NCBI GenBank assembly: GCA_049840835.1
Contig: JASGJG010000003.1
Coordinates: 806,001 to 870,000 of the forward strand
Direction of reading: 5' to 3'
Length of the DNA stretch: 64,000 nt
Origin: JANLTX01 sp049840835
GTDB taxonomy: Bacteria; Armatimonadota; Armatimonadia; Armatimonadales; Armatimonadaceae
Made by a program: the position numbers and the translations under genes. Below, one piece after another: positions 1-8,121 of this stretch. The number at the start of each line of letters is the position of its first letter. The stretch's first letter is position 1. Below the pieces are notes generated by a model that was not told where the DNA came from, did not search any database, and was given only the letters and a program-made list of their open reading frames with translations.

Positions 1-1435
1 AGGCCACGGAGCCGGAGGCTTTATCCCCCTGCGCCCCCTGGCAGGCGTCTAAAAAGATCAGTGGAATGCGGAAGCCGCGCAGGTCCGCGCTCAGGCGGTC
101 CGTGTAGATCGTCTCGTGGCCCCGCTTTACCAGCTTCTCCGCATCCTGCGGACTCTCGAAGCAGAGACCGCCCAACCCACTCTCTTTGGAGTACACCCCA
201 TGCCCATCGAAATGCACCACATGATACGGGGTATGGGCATCACTGGCGCGCTTGAGCTCCTGAAGCATCGCCGGAAATGTGGCGGGTTCCAGCACCGTGA
301 GCGTCACCAGCCCCGGCAGCTTCTCGGTAGCCTGCACCAGCGGCTCGGCGCTGGCACGGTGGTCCAGGTAGGCGCAAGCATCATCGTCCGGGCGGGCGCA
401 GACCAGCAGAATCCGTATGGGCAGGCTGAGCCGCATGGCATCCTGCCGGGTGGTGGTGGGCAGGCGGCGGCGCACCCGAATGGGCTTCGCGCCCTGAAAG
501 AGGAAACCCTTGTCATTGTGCAGTAGCTCCCAGGGCAGCGCCAGCAGCCGAGTGCCCACCTCTTGTGCCTGCAGCCTCCGCTCGGCTGGCTCGCCGCGCA
601 GCACCCGGTCGTCTATCTGAACCGAGAACCGACGAGCCGCGCCCCCTTCCGCCTGGCTCCAGCCCAGCAACACCTCTTCTACCTCATCTACCGCCAGCAC
701 CTCGCGGTAGAGCGCCTTGCCCCACTCGGCAAGGTCGGTCTCCACTTGTTGCACGCGCTTCTCTACGAACCCACCGGGCCAGCGGGCATAGTCCTCTAAG
801 TACCAGCGCAGATCGTCTAGCTCGATAGCCTCGATAGGCGCGCGAAATGGAAAGAGGGCAGACTCCACTTTCGACATCTGTCGGTCGGCGGGGCTGTGGA
901 TCAGCTTCGCCACGGCATGCGGCCTCTCACCCTCGAAAGTTAGTTGAGAGAGCAGTAGAACCAGTTCCTCTATCGGTGGGAGTGGGGCAACTCCGTCGCC
1001 CCCCGTCGCCACAGAGGGTAGTGCCTGCCCCAGTGCCTCGCGTATTTTGGGCAGTGCCTCTTCCACTCCCCCAGCCCCGGAGCGCAGGGAAACATAAAGC
1101 GGCTCCCCCGGAAAAAAGGCCTTGAACGCGCCAAGTTTCGCGTCATCCACAGTGAGCGGCACGATAGGGAAGGCGACCTTACCGCGCCGGTCCTGAACCT
1201 CCAGAGCGATTTTTAGCTCACGGGTGACCCAGTCCGACTGCAGCGCATCTGGGGTTACAAAGAGCAGGAAAGCACCTGATTGCTCTATGGCCTGCCGAAT
1301 CTCGGTATCCAGAATATCCCCGCCGACCAGCTCACGCGCGTCTATCCAAGCCTCTTCTCCCAGCTCCGAGAGAGACTTGCGCACCGCTTCTACGAGCGGC
1401 TTGTCAGGATCCGCGTGTGACAGGAAGACCTTCAT
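1..1435 (-). CDS. TIR-CHAT protease (3' end beyond window)
   Basis: The frame is open from ATG at 1435 to the left edge, about 478 codons, so the protein is incomplete. Residues 1-130 are TIR-like: it opens MKVFLSHADPDKPLVEAV, with WIDARELVGGD and FLLFVTPDALQSDWV following. Near residues 300-478 is a CHAT (caspase-like) domain: LPWELLHNDKGFLFQG, the catalytic-His motif HVVHFDGHG and the catalytic-Cys motif FLDACQGAQGDKA. CHAT proteases cleave partner proteins; TIR domains act as NAD hydrolases or in signalling. A GGAAGA ribosome site lies about 11 nt upstream, and the start is one base after the stop of the DUF900 hydrolase, so they form an operon. Immune or cell-death function is inference from this architecture; the C-terminal sensor part is not visible. 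Confidence 0.85.
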   Translation of the reverse strand, partial: MKVFLSHADPDKPLVEAVRKSLSELGEEAWIDARELVGGDILDTEIRQAIEQSGAFLLFVTPDALQSDWVTRELKIALEVQDRRGKVAFPIVPLTVDDAKLGAFKAFFPGEPLYVSLRSGAGGVEEALPKIREALGQALPSVATGGDGVAPLPPIEELVLLLSQLTFEGERPHAVAKLIHSPADRQMSKVESALFPFRAPIEAIELDDLRWYLEDYARWPGGFVEKRVQQVETDLAEWGKALYREVLAVDEVEEVLLGWSQAEGGAARRFSVQIDDRVLRGEPAERRLQAQEVGTRLLALPWELLHNDKGFLFQGAKPIRVRRRLPTTTRQDAMRLSLPIRILLVCARPDDDACAYLDHRASAEPLVQATEKLPGLVTLTVLEPATFPAMLQELKRASDAHTPYHVVHFDGHGVYSKESGLGGLCFESPQDAEKLVKRGHETIYTDRLSADLRGFRIPLIFLDACQGAQGDKASGSVA

Positions 1436-1436
1436 T

Positions 1437-2708
1437 TTATTTTTTTATCTTCCAGAACGAGTGGCCATCCGCGGTGGTGGCTGTTACTCTCAGACGCGAC
1501 TGAGGGGGCGTGTTGGTATTGATCAGGTCATAGATGTCTTGTAGAAGCGCCTCTGCCTGCGCGAAGTAGCCATGCCCCAGAAAATCGATGTTGAAGTCCG
1601 GCACAGCGATAGTATCGACCCCGGCTACCACAGTGTAGGGTTCGAAGTAGCCCGCTCGTGGTGCGCTGTGCAGCCGCGACGATAGATAGACGGGCAAGTC
1701 TCCTCTGGAGGCGTAGAGAGTCGCTCGGTCCGCATGCTGGTGGTAGAGCGCAGCCATCTCCACAAAGACATCGCGATCTACATCGGGCGCGGCCAGAATT
1801 ATCTGCCCGAACCGTACTTTCAAGCCCGCACTCTGGTGAATGCGCTGAATCGCCCCCAGCAGTCCCCGGTTCCCCATGCTGTGCGCGATCACATGCACCT
1901 TCTCCACACCGGCGGCCTGGCACTCGGCGGCGAACTCGATGAGGAACTCGGTGATCAGGCGCTCACTGGCCTCTATGGTCGCCTCATCGGCCAGATAACT
2001 CAGCACCGACCCATGGGATGGCCAGCTGAAGAACGCTACAGGCCCCGGCACGTTCAGGTCGAACCCTATCTGCGCCGCGCGAATGGCGGCTTCCTCGAAG
2101 TCGGTATTGTAACCATGCAGAAAGAGCAGGGCATGGGGCTCTTTCTGAGCCTCCCGCGCCCATTGAATCGCCGTTTTTACCTGCTCATAGAAGACATCCC
2201 CCTCCAGGCGCTCCTGATAGTGAATCCGCAGGCGGTCATCGGTGCGTCTCAGGAGCCGCTTCCAGAACGAGGATCCCGTCTCTCCGAATCGATGCGCCTC
2301 CGGCACCATCACATCTACCCGCCCGCGTATCAGCGAATCGCCACGCTCCTGGGTGAAGCCTCTGCCATTCGGGCGCGGTTTCCGGTTCGTGCCGAACCAG
2401 ACCGGGTAGACCAGGCCATTCGTGCTACTTGCACTCTTGGTCTCATTCGTTCGCTCCGGGGAATAGGTAAGAGGCAGATCCGTATCGGGAGCTTCACGCA
2501 GAAGGAGCCGCGCTTCTTCCTCTATGGCGACCGCCTGGTCTGTAGCGAGTTCCTGCAGCGCCATCGCCACCAGGCGCATCTGGATCTGCCGCTCAATATC
2601 CACGGCAGTTTCCCAATTACCCTGATTAATAGCATGTTTCAAATAAAGGAGAAGCTCCTCTAAGGGGAGTTCCGGAGAGATAGAGGGCATGGCAATGGCT
2701 TGTGGCAT
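1437..2708 (-). CDS. DUF900-type alpha/beta hydrolase
   Basis: About 423 aa. Residues 1-100 are helical and acidic. The hydrolase core begins at VYPVWFGTNRKP, the GTNR motif typical of DUF900, followed by LLFLHGYNTDFEEAA, the nucleophile elbow VIAHSMGN, the acid region LAAPDVDRDVF and a late His in FLGHGYFAQ. Serine, acid and histidine are therefore all present, suggesting a lipase or esterase-like activity; the substrate is unknown. ATG 2708 is chosen because GGAGA precedes it by about 10 nt; the longer reading starts with TTG and adds an unlikely leader. It sits directly upstream of the TIR-CHAT gene with one intervening base, so the two are probably co-expressed. It could be an effector cut by the CHAT protease, but nothing in sequence proves that. 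Confidence 0.8.
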   Translation of the reverse strand: MPQAIAMPSISPELPLEELLLYLKHAINQGNWETAVDIERQIQMRLVAMALQELATDQAVAIEEEARLLLREAPDTDLPLTYSPERTNETKSASSTNGLVYPVWFGTNRKPRPNGRGFTQERGDSLIRGRVDVMVPEAHRFGETGSSFWKRLLRRTDDRLRIHYQERLEGDVFYEQVKTAIQWAREAQKEPHALLFLHGYNTDFEEAAIRAAQIGFDLNVPGPVAFFSWPSHGSVLSYLADEATIEASERLITEFLIEFAAECQAAGVEKVHVIAHSMGNRGLLGAIQRIHQSAGLKVRFGQIILAAPDVDRDVFVEMAALYHQHADRATLYASRGDLPVYLSSRLHSAPRAGYFEPYTVVAGVDTIAVPDFNIDFLGHGYFAQAEALLQDIYDLINTNTPPQSRLRVTATTADGHSFWKIKK

Positions 2709-2881
2709 GATTTCGTGGTCTCCAGCAGCGCTTTCAGGAAGCCTTTCGGAGAATATAGCACAGAAGACTCTGGTTTTTCGCAATTGGTATTAAAAAGGGA
2801 ATTGTTGCCGAATATCTATACTCCGCTCCATAATTGAAAGACATCTGCTACTCAGGATTTCCTAGTCACAGAACGCCTTGA

Positions 2882-3106
2882 CTCCATTGCAATAAGGCCT
2901 GCGGCGGGCAGTATAGTCCCTTCTTTGTAACAAAGAATGAACTGGAGGTTTCACTGGAGTGGGGCACCAACTATCGCCTCTACCGGTTGTTTCGGTTCGC
3001 GATAGAGCCGAAGCTGTTTATTCTGCCCGGTGCGCTGGATGCTTCGGGGTTTCTAGAACCCGTGCTGTTTCGAGCGCTGCTAACGGAAAGGCTTCGCCGA
3101 AGGTAG
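2882..3106 (+). pseudogene. DUF3883 (NOV_C) domain relic
   Basis: An open stretch with no start codon encodes FFVTKNELEVSLEWGTNYRL followed by YRLFRFAIEPKLFILPGAL and ends at TAG 3104-3106. The pattern (F.VT.NE, LYR.F.F, P.LF.L.G) is that of the end of a DUF3883/NOV_C domain, which occurs at the C-terminus of large helicase or HSP90-like ATPase proteins in defence islands. An in-frame TGA at 2879 cuts off everything upstream, so this is a fossil of a lost gene. Family assignment is by motif memory only. Confidence 0.5.
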
Positions 3107-3577
3107 GGGAGGACTATCGTGTACAGTCGACGCGATCCCTAGATTGTTTCAAAATAGGTGCAAATTTGAGTAAGCTATCTGCAGGATAACCGCGATTATT
3201 GCTAAATATCATAGCTATGCCGAGACGAAAAATCTCGAAAATATTAGACACAAATGTTGCATAACTGGCATTTGAAGAGCATAGCGAACCGCGCCTTTTT
3301 TCATTCGCCGCTAAGGAGGCTATCCAGGAGAGAATCTTTTGGAACCTGCTTAATGAAGGAGGATACAAGAAGCGCGCTCTAAAAAAAAGTCGGCATTGTT
3401 GGGCAGATAAGCACCGGAATCGAGAAAATCCTGTAGAATGGCCCGGACGGGCCTTCACTTCTGACGTTTTTTGGAACTCAGCCGGTGTGATAGGATTCTA
3501 ATTAGATGCTGGAGTTGAGCATCCGCTTTCGCTAGTTGGGAAAGCGTACTAGAGATTAAGAAGAGGCTGGCCCGATA
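3107..3577. other. Intergenic, no gene recognised
   Basis: About 470 bases between the DUF3883 relic and the next gene. Short open frames exist on both strands, but their translations are compositionally odd and match nothing I recognise. It probably holds decayed sequence plus the upstream region of the small gene at 3578. Confidence 0.4.
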
Positions 3578-4009
3578 ATGAAGAGCATAAAGCACGTTTC
3601 TGTGGCCAGAAACAGATCACAGAAACCAATGCCGAAGAATAGGCTGATAAAGATGCAGGTATCCTTTGTAGGGGCAAACGCGGCGTTCCGCGCACAACTG
3701 GTAGCATGGTTGGACGACCATGAGTGGAAAGCCCAGGGGATACTGCATGAATCGAGAAAATACCATCTGACCGCTTTCGAGACGGATCGGAAGGTGATCG
3801 AATCGATCTACGCCCATCTTGTGAAACATCGCGAAGAATTACCGCTGCTTAAGGAAGCGATCTTTCCTCAAGAGCAGGGGTTCGACGAGCGCTACATCAC
3901 TGGGGTAGATGCGGTGAAGTTCGTCCGCGAGAGCGAGCGAATGCCCGCTCAGGATCGGACGATAAATATGCTTGCCCGTGAGATGGCTAACGATTCTTCC
4001 TGGTGGTGA
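3578..4009 (+). CDS. Hypothetical protein, 143 aa
   Basis: Not recognised. A basic N-terminus (residues 1-30) leads into a compact mixed segment (MQVSFVGANAAFRAQLVAWL) and a charged C-terminus ending ANDSSWW. No signal peptide, membrane segment or catalytic motif is visible. A GAAGAGG sequence lies about 14 nt upstream of ATG 3578; the internal ATG at 3653 (AGG 9 nt upstream) is an alternative giving 118 aa. The 3' end overlaps the convergent cyclase-fusion gene by 23 bp, so only one of the two stops need be precise. Codon use is similar to its neighbours, which supports a real gene, but the case is modest. Confidence 0.45.
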   Translation: MKSIKHVSVARNRSQKPMPKNRLIKMQVSFVGANAAFRAQLVAWLDDHEWKAQGILHESRKYHLTAFETDRKVIESIYAHLVKHREELPLLKEAIFPQEQGFDERYITGVDAVKFVRESERMPAQDRTINMLAREMANDSSWW

Positions 4010-5789
4010 ATGTACCCCGGGAGACATAAACCCGATAGGTCCCTGGGAGACCTTTCAACGATAGGCTCGGTTGCCATAGTTCCAACCGGGCCTTTTCTTC
4101 GGCTTGCAAGCGGCGGAAGAACTGGCCGGTAACGGCGTATGTGGTGCGATTCTGCAGGTTTGGCAGGGCGGACTCTATGCGCGTGGAGAGCACGTCGCAG
4201 ACTCGAGCGGTGCAGACGACATCAAGGCCCAGAACCTGCTCTCGTAGCGAGCCCGCATTAGGGACATAGGCTTCTCCCCAATGCAGAGCGCAACGCAGAG
4301 AGATATCGGGAGGGCTCTGGGATTGAGGCGAGTCGGCGCGCAGAGCCTGCTGTAGCTCCTGGGCAAGCTTCTGTGTGATCCTCCAGGCATGGGAAGCGGT
4401 GTGTTCGGGAAAATAGCACTTTTCGAATAACCCGATGAACCCATCGCCCGTGAAGCTCAGAACTGTGCCGCCCTGCTTGCGCATGCTCGTACAGATCTGA
4501 TCCATCAGGTCACGCAGGCGATTCGCCCCTTCGCGCTTGCTGCCTTTGCTCAACAGATTCTCCGTGGAGTGACCCAGGTCCACGACTAAGAGCGCCCCTT
4601 CGAGCGGAGGTGGCTCGGTAGTCACGGAGTCCGATGTTTCGGCCACGGACGCTAGCCAGCGCCTCACCGTGCTCTGCGCCGAGAGGATGTCGGTTACCGA
4701 ATGGCAGGCTTCCAGCTCTATAGCGATAACTCCGGAGAAGCGCGAGTTTTCCCGCTGGGTTTCCTTGAGGGCTAGCTCCAGCCAGGGAGCATAGTCCTCC
4801 TGATTGTGGTAGAGACCAGGCACCAGATCGCTGGCATGCGTGCCGCCGCCCACATAGTCTGCCGCATGATCCGAGAGATGCATGTGCAGGATGTCTTTTC
4901 GATACGTCTTCAGGTCAGCAGGGTGATAGTGGCCACATAGAAAAAAGTGAGCGATATCGGCGTTCAGTCCAATATATTTTTTCGCGGGAGATTTACTGAG
5001 ATTTTGCATCAGGGTTCCGTACTCATCGATGTGATTGAGCAAGAATGATGGCCCTGGCTCCAGCTCCATGGCGATGCGGGGAATGCTGGCCTTAGAGGAG
5101 ATGTTGCTGAGGATGTTCTCCGGATCCTCCAGGTCGAATACCACTTCCAGTGACTGGGTGAGAGCTTCGTGGCGCTTTTGGACATAGTCCTGGGGGGGAA
5201 TCCGGTTATACTCCTCTGGCTTGGCTTGCTCTATAGTGATAGGGGTTCGGCTGCCGCCGACCGCTTCGATGCAGCGGCAACCCAGTCGGTAGGCCAGATA
5301 GAGGCTGGCTCGGAGCGCCTTCACGGCATCGTGGCGGGTTTCCGTGTCTACAGGCCCCTTCACTTCTTCATTGGGAACGGAGATGCTGGGAAAAAACGTG
5401 GCGATACCACCCCAGCGCGGGCGACGGCCTACGCCACGGCCATGGAAATGCTCGATAAGCTGTTCCTGGAGCCAATCCGCGATGTCATTTAGCTGATCGA
5501 CATTAAGGGAGGCCAGGAATTTCTGAGGCTCCTGGATAACCTCGGCCTTCGCGATGAACGCGTACAGGGGAATCTCTCGGTGTTCCAGGAGATAGAGATC
5601 GAGGACTCCGATACCCTCGCGCAGAGCGTGGTAGACACCGGGAAGTCTACTCCGATTCCGGTGCAATCGCCCCGTTTTCGCCGGAGGAAAGACCGGATAG
5701 ATATCTTCGTCCTTCTGGGGGAAAGGGACACGCCATGAGCTGATCAGGCTGATCTCCGGGAGTCGGGTAATCTTGCGGCTGCGGTTCAT
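3987..5789 (-). CDS. Xylose-isomerase-like TIM barrel fused to class III nucleotidyl cyclase
   Basis: 600 aa. Residues about 30-375 look like a sugar phosphate isomerase/AP-endonuclease-2 type TIM barrel: metal-ligand-like acids and histidines recur at strand ends (RIAMELEPG, YIGLNADIAHFF, DILHMHLSDHA, GVIAIELEACHS). Residues about 395-560 are a class III cyclase homology domain, with metal Asp in ALLVVDLGHSTEN (about 401) and SFTGDGFIGLFE (about 448), and a late Arg in GLDVVCTARV. Base-selecting positions differ from the canonical purine cyclase: Lys is Ser before GDG, and Asn is Val before the Arg. Its ATG overlaps the upstream peptidase stop (ATGA), with GGAGA 7 nt before, indicating translational coupling. 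The product may be a cyclic nucleotide other than cAMP/cGMP, or the domain may be inactive; both are inference. Confidence 0.7.
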   Translation of the reverse strand: MNRSRKITRLPEISLISSWRVPFPQKDEDIYPVFPPAKTGRLHRNRSRLPGVYHALREGIGVLDLYLLEHREIPLYAFIAKAEVIQEPQKFLASLNVDQLNDIADWLQEQLIEHFHGRGVGRRPRWGGIATFFPSISVPNEEVKGPVDTETRHDAVKALRASLYLAYRLGCRCIEAVGGSRTPITIEQAKPEEYNRIPPQDYVQKRHEALTQSLEVVFDLEDPENILSNISSKASIPRIAMELEPGPSFLLNHIDEYGTLMQNLSKSPAKKYIGLNADIAHFFLCGHYHPADLKTYRKDILHMHLSDHAADYVGGGTHASDLVPGLYHNQEDYAPWLELALKETQRENSRFSGVIAIELEACHSVTDILSAQSTVRRWLASVAETSDSVTTEPPPLEGALLVVDLGHSTENLLSKGSKREGANRLRDLMDQICTSMRKQGGTVLSFTGDGFIGLFEKCYFPEHTASHAWRITQKLAQELQQALRADSPQSQSPPDISLRCALHWGEAYVPNAGSLREQVLGLDVVCTARVCDVLSTRIESALPNLQNRTTYAVTGQFFRRLQAEEKARLELWQPSLSLKGLPGTYRVYVSRGTFTTRKNR

Positions 5790-6829
5790 GTGGGCTCTCC
5801 GTTTCCACCATCGGCATCATCGGCAAACCAGTTGTAAAGGACCGTCTCCGCTTTGGTGATAAGCTCCATCTCCACGTGCTCCCCGATTGTTTTTTTGTAC
5901 TGAATTCGGGCAGGCGGCACCAGACTGACGAGCAATTCCCTTTGCTCATTTCTCGTTCCGGCATTGATAGGCCAGAAGCAGACCATGGCGGGCGCGGCAC
6001 GACGACGGCGTGCATCCGTCGTGCTTTCACTGCGCGGGTGCCGCACTTCTACTGCCCACCACCAGCCGATAGGAGCCTCCTCTTGCGCCGGAGGCGTTGC
6101 CGGGTCCGACTCTGAGCTACGGGAGCGTATGGGAACCTTGCAGGCATCCATGGCATTACGCAGAGCATTGCGTGCGTCTGTCAGTTTCTTATCTGGGGTT
6201 CGGCTTGGATTCTTGCGAGTAGGACTTCCCAGATAACGTTGCTCGACTTCGCGAGCCCGAAGCAGGCGTACGACATACTGCGCATCTTCGTACCAGAGAC
6301 GGGGATCTGGAGGAAGCGAGAAACGCAGTTCCTTCTCGATATATTGCTGCCATATCTTGCCGTCTAGCTGCGACGCTTCGTAGTAGGCGCGCTCTCGAAC
6401 TTGCTGCACGCCTATAGCCGTATGCTCCGGCAGAACGGCCAGGAAGCGAATGCCGGGGCCGACTTCCTCAAGTTTCCCCGTTTCCTCGTTCTTTTGTTCT
6501 TCTTTCTCGATCCAGGCTCGGCGCAGGAGCTTATTGGCATAAACCCGGTAGTACGGACCTTCCAGCTGATCGTGCACTACAAAGCGGGAGGGCAACTCCT
6601 GAATGTCGATACGCTGATGCTCATCGGTGTTGCATTCCGGAAGAGGCCAGCGGTCTTCATCCGGGTCGTACATCATGCGAAAGCCGATGACCAGCCAGGC
6701 ATGCCCTACATCCTTCAACCTTTCCAGGCTGCTGCGATAGTTTGCCCAGGCAGTGAGATTGGTTTCATCTTCCTGATCCTGCGGACGTTCGAGGCCGATA
6801 TCCAGAATCACCGGCACACCGTTCGCCAC
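5786..6829 (-). CDS. Papain-like domain protein, C-terminal half (frame broken)
   Basis: 347 codons from a GTG that is probably not a real start. The frame upstream of it continues as EFFRESLRAITDYVANGVPV, which joins naturally to the preceding half at 6868-6871. This half carries DVGHAWLVIGF (catalytic-His-like) and RFVVHDQLEGPYYRVY (Asp or Asn position), a layout seen in papain/C39-like cysteine peptidase folds, then about 200 residues of unrecognised sequence with a Pro-rich linker. It ends with TGA overlapping the ATG of the cyclase fusion. Together with 6808..7689 it would make one protein of about 634 aa. Whether the break is real or a sequencing error cannot be told here. Confidence 0.55.
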   Translation of the reverse strand: MANGVPVILDIGLERPQDQEDETNLTAWANYRSSLERLKDVGHAWLVIGFRMMYDPDEDRWPLPECNTDEHQRIDIQELPSRFVVHDQLEGPYYRVYANKLLRRAWIEKEEQKNEETGKLEEVGPGIRFLAVLPEHTAIGVQQVRERAYYEASQLDGKIWQQYIEKELRFSLPPDPRLWYEDAQYVVRLLRAREVEQRYLGSPTRKNPSRTPDKKLTDARNALRNAMDACKVPIRSRSSESDPATPPAQEEAPIGWWWAVEVRHPRSESTTDARRRRAAPAMVCFWPINAGTRNEQRELLVSLVPPARIQYKKTIGEHVEMELITKAETVLYNWFADDADGGNGEPT

Positions 6830-7689
6830 GTAGTCTGTGATGGCGCGTAGCGACTCGCGGAAGAATTCCCCTCATCTCTACCTCCCTGTGGAATCCACTC
6901 TAAGATGCCGCTGGCGCGTACCTGGGGTTGCTTCAGTAGGTCACGGGCATCCAGCATGCTCAGCCCCGAATCTTGCAGCTCTTGCATGGGGATTTCTGGC
7001 TGGCCAGCTTTGCGCCTGGCGTTTTTGTATTCCCAGAGAACAGTCACCATATCCTGGCTGTTCAGAGGAACCGCATTGTATACATTGGCCTTCAGCATGA
7101 GCGCGCAGTGGAGCGCGACATGCATACAGCGGTCGCGTGTGGCGCCGAACTGCTCCGGGTGGCTAAAAGGGACGGCCCGAAAGGGCATTACACCCTCGGC
7201 AGGACCTGCTACGCAGGTAATAATATGGTAGCGAGGTCGTAACATGAAGCCGGGTGGGGCCAGAGTGGCGGTAGATGCAAAGCGCAGATAAAACCGCTCT
7301 TTCTTAGAGAGGCCAACGCGCGCGTTGTAATTTTTATCTTTTGCATGGTCTACAGGGCGCAAGTTCACATAGCCTAAGTAGCGCTGTCCCGGTCCCATAT
7401 TCTCCCGCGATGTCGACTGCTGGCTATTACGGGATGCTTCAAAGAGATGGACCCGATTAATAAAACGCGGATCGCTTTCCTGGTTGGGCGAGTGCTGAAT
7501 TCGTTCCGTTCGCCAGGAATTGCACGGTGCAGGGTGTCCGCTACCGCAAAGGGGGGTCGCTCCGAAGGCGCGAAGCAAATAGAGTAATTCTTTATCTACG
7601 TTATCCAGGCAGATTCCTGTATAGAGTTTTTTCAGAACCTCCTCGTTTTCGCCAGATTGGTTGTCGTTATATCGGTTATAGGGATTCAT
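6808..7689 (-). CDS. Papain-like domain protein, N-terminal half (frame broken)
   Basis: 293 codons from ATG 7689. The N-terminal half holds GFMLRPRYHIITCVAG and then RDRCMHVALHCALML, a Cys-His-Ala helix start like the nucleophile helix of papain or C39-type peptidases, followed by DSGLSMLDARDLLKQ. After WIPQGGRDEG the frame runs into an unnatural tail and stops at 6808. Adding one G to the GGGG run (CCCC at 6868-6871 on the plus strand) would continue into GEFFRESLRAITDYV of the other frame. No good ribosome site is seen before ATG 7689. First gene of the two-gene operon with the TIM-barrel/cyclase fusion. Confidence 0.55.
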   Translation of the reverse strand: MNPYNRYNDNQSGENEEVLKKLYTGICLDNVDKELLYLLRAFGATPLCGSGHPAPCNSWRTERIQHSPNQESDPRFINRVHLFEASRNSQQSTSRENMGPGQRYLGYVNLRPVDHAKDKNYNARVGLSKKERFYLRFASTATLAPPGFMLRPRYHIITCVAGPAEGVMPFRAVPFSHPEQFGATRDRCMHVALHCALMLKANVYNAVPLNSQDMVTVLWEYKNARRKAGQPEIPMQELQDSGLSMLDARDLLKQPQVRASGILEWIPQGGRDEGNSSASRYAPSQTTWRTVCR

Positions 7690-7921
7690 CAGTGGGAAAC
7701 CAGTATCTTGACAGCTGCCAAGCGTCCCACGGTTATACGGCTAAGTTCTTAATTCCTGCATAAAAATGCAAACCATCCTGCTTAATTTCATCTACACAAT
7801 TCTTTGCCAAGAGTACAGCAATTCTCTGTAGGCTGGAACGAACTGGAAGTTTCGGGAGCTGGATGGGTTGAGGCGGAGGTCGGACAGGCAGACACGGACA
7901 GCGAACTGGCCTTTTGAATTA

Positions 7922-7935
7922 GGAAACCGGTTTCC
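7922..7935. repeat. 14-bp perfect palindrome
   Basis: GGAAACCGGTTTCC reads identically on both strands. It lies in the 430-bp gap between the divergently transcribed peptidase gene and the BTAD regulator, so an operator role is possible but unproven. Confidence 0.45.
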
Positions 7936-7943
7936 GAAAAAAA

Positions 7944-7981
7944 CCTTTACCCGGGGTGGGGGGGACCGTTCCGGGTAAAGG
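7944..7981. repeat. Stem-loop with 11-bp arms
   Basis: CCTTTACCCGG and CCGGGTAAAGG are perfect inverted arms around a G-rich 16-nt loop. No T run follows on either strand, so it is not an obvious terminator. It sits just after the palindrome at 7922 and about 140 bp before the regulator start; it may be a regulatory structure in the leader. Confidence 0.45.
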
Positions 7982-8121
7982 AGGCTTGGAGTTGGATATG
8001 ATGACGATTTGTAGCGTCTTAGTCAGAAGCCATACAAAAAGGTAACTCAGCTATAGTGTATAGTGGGCAGCGGAACGGCTGCCGTAACCACTTGCGCCGC
8101 TTTCCTGGTCAGAGGAGTTCT

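Noticed and set aside
1734..2663. Long plus-strand frame of 309 codons
   Set aside because: It is the antisense shadow of the DUF900 hydrolase, which has clear motifs.
3114..3458. Minus-strand 114-codon frame in the gap before 3578
   Set aside because: Composition is unnatural (Cys, Phe and Arg rich), with no ribosome site and no recognisable motif; probably chance.
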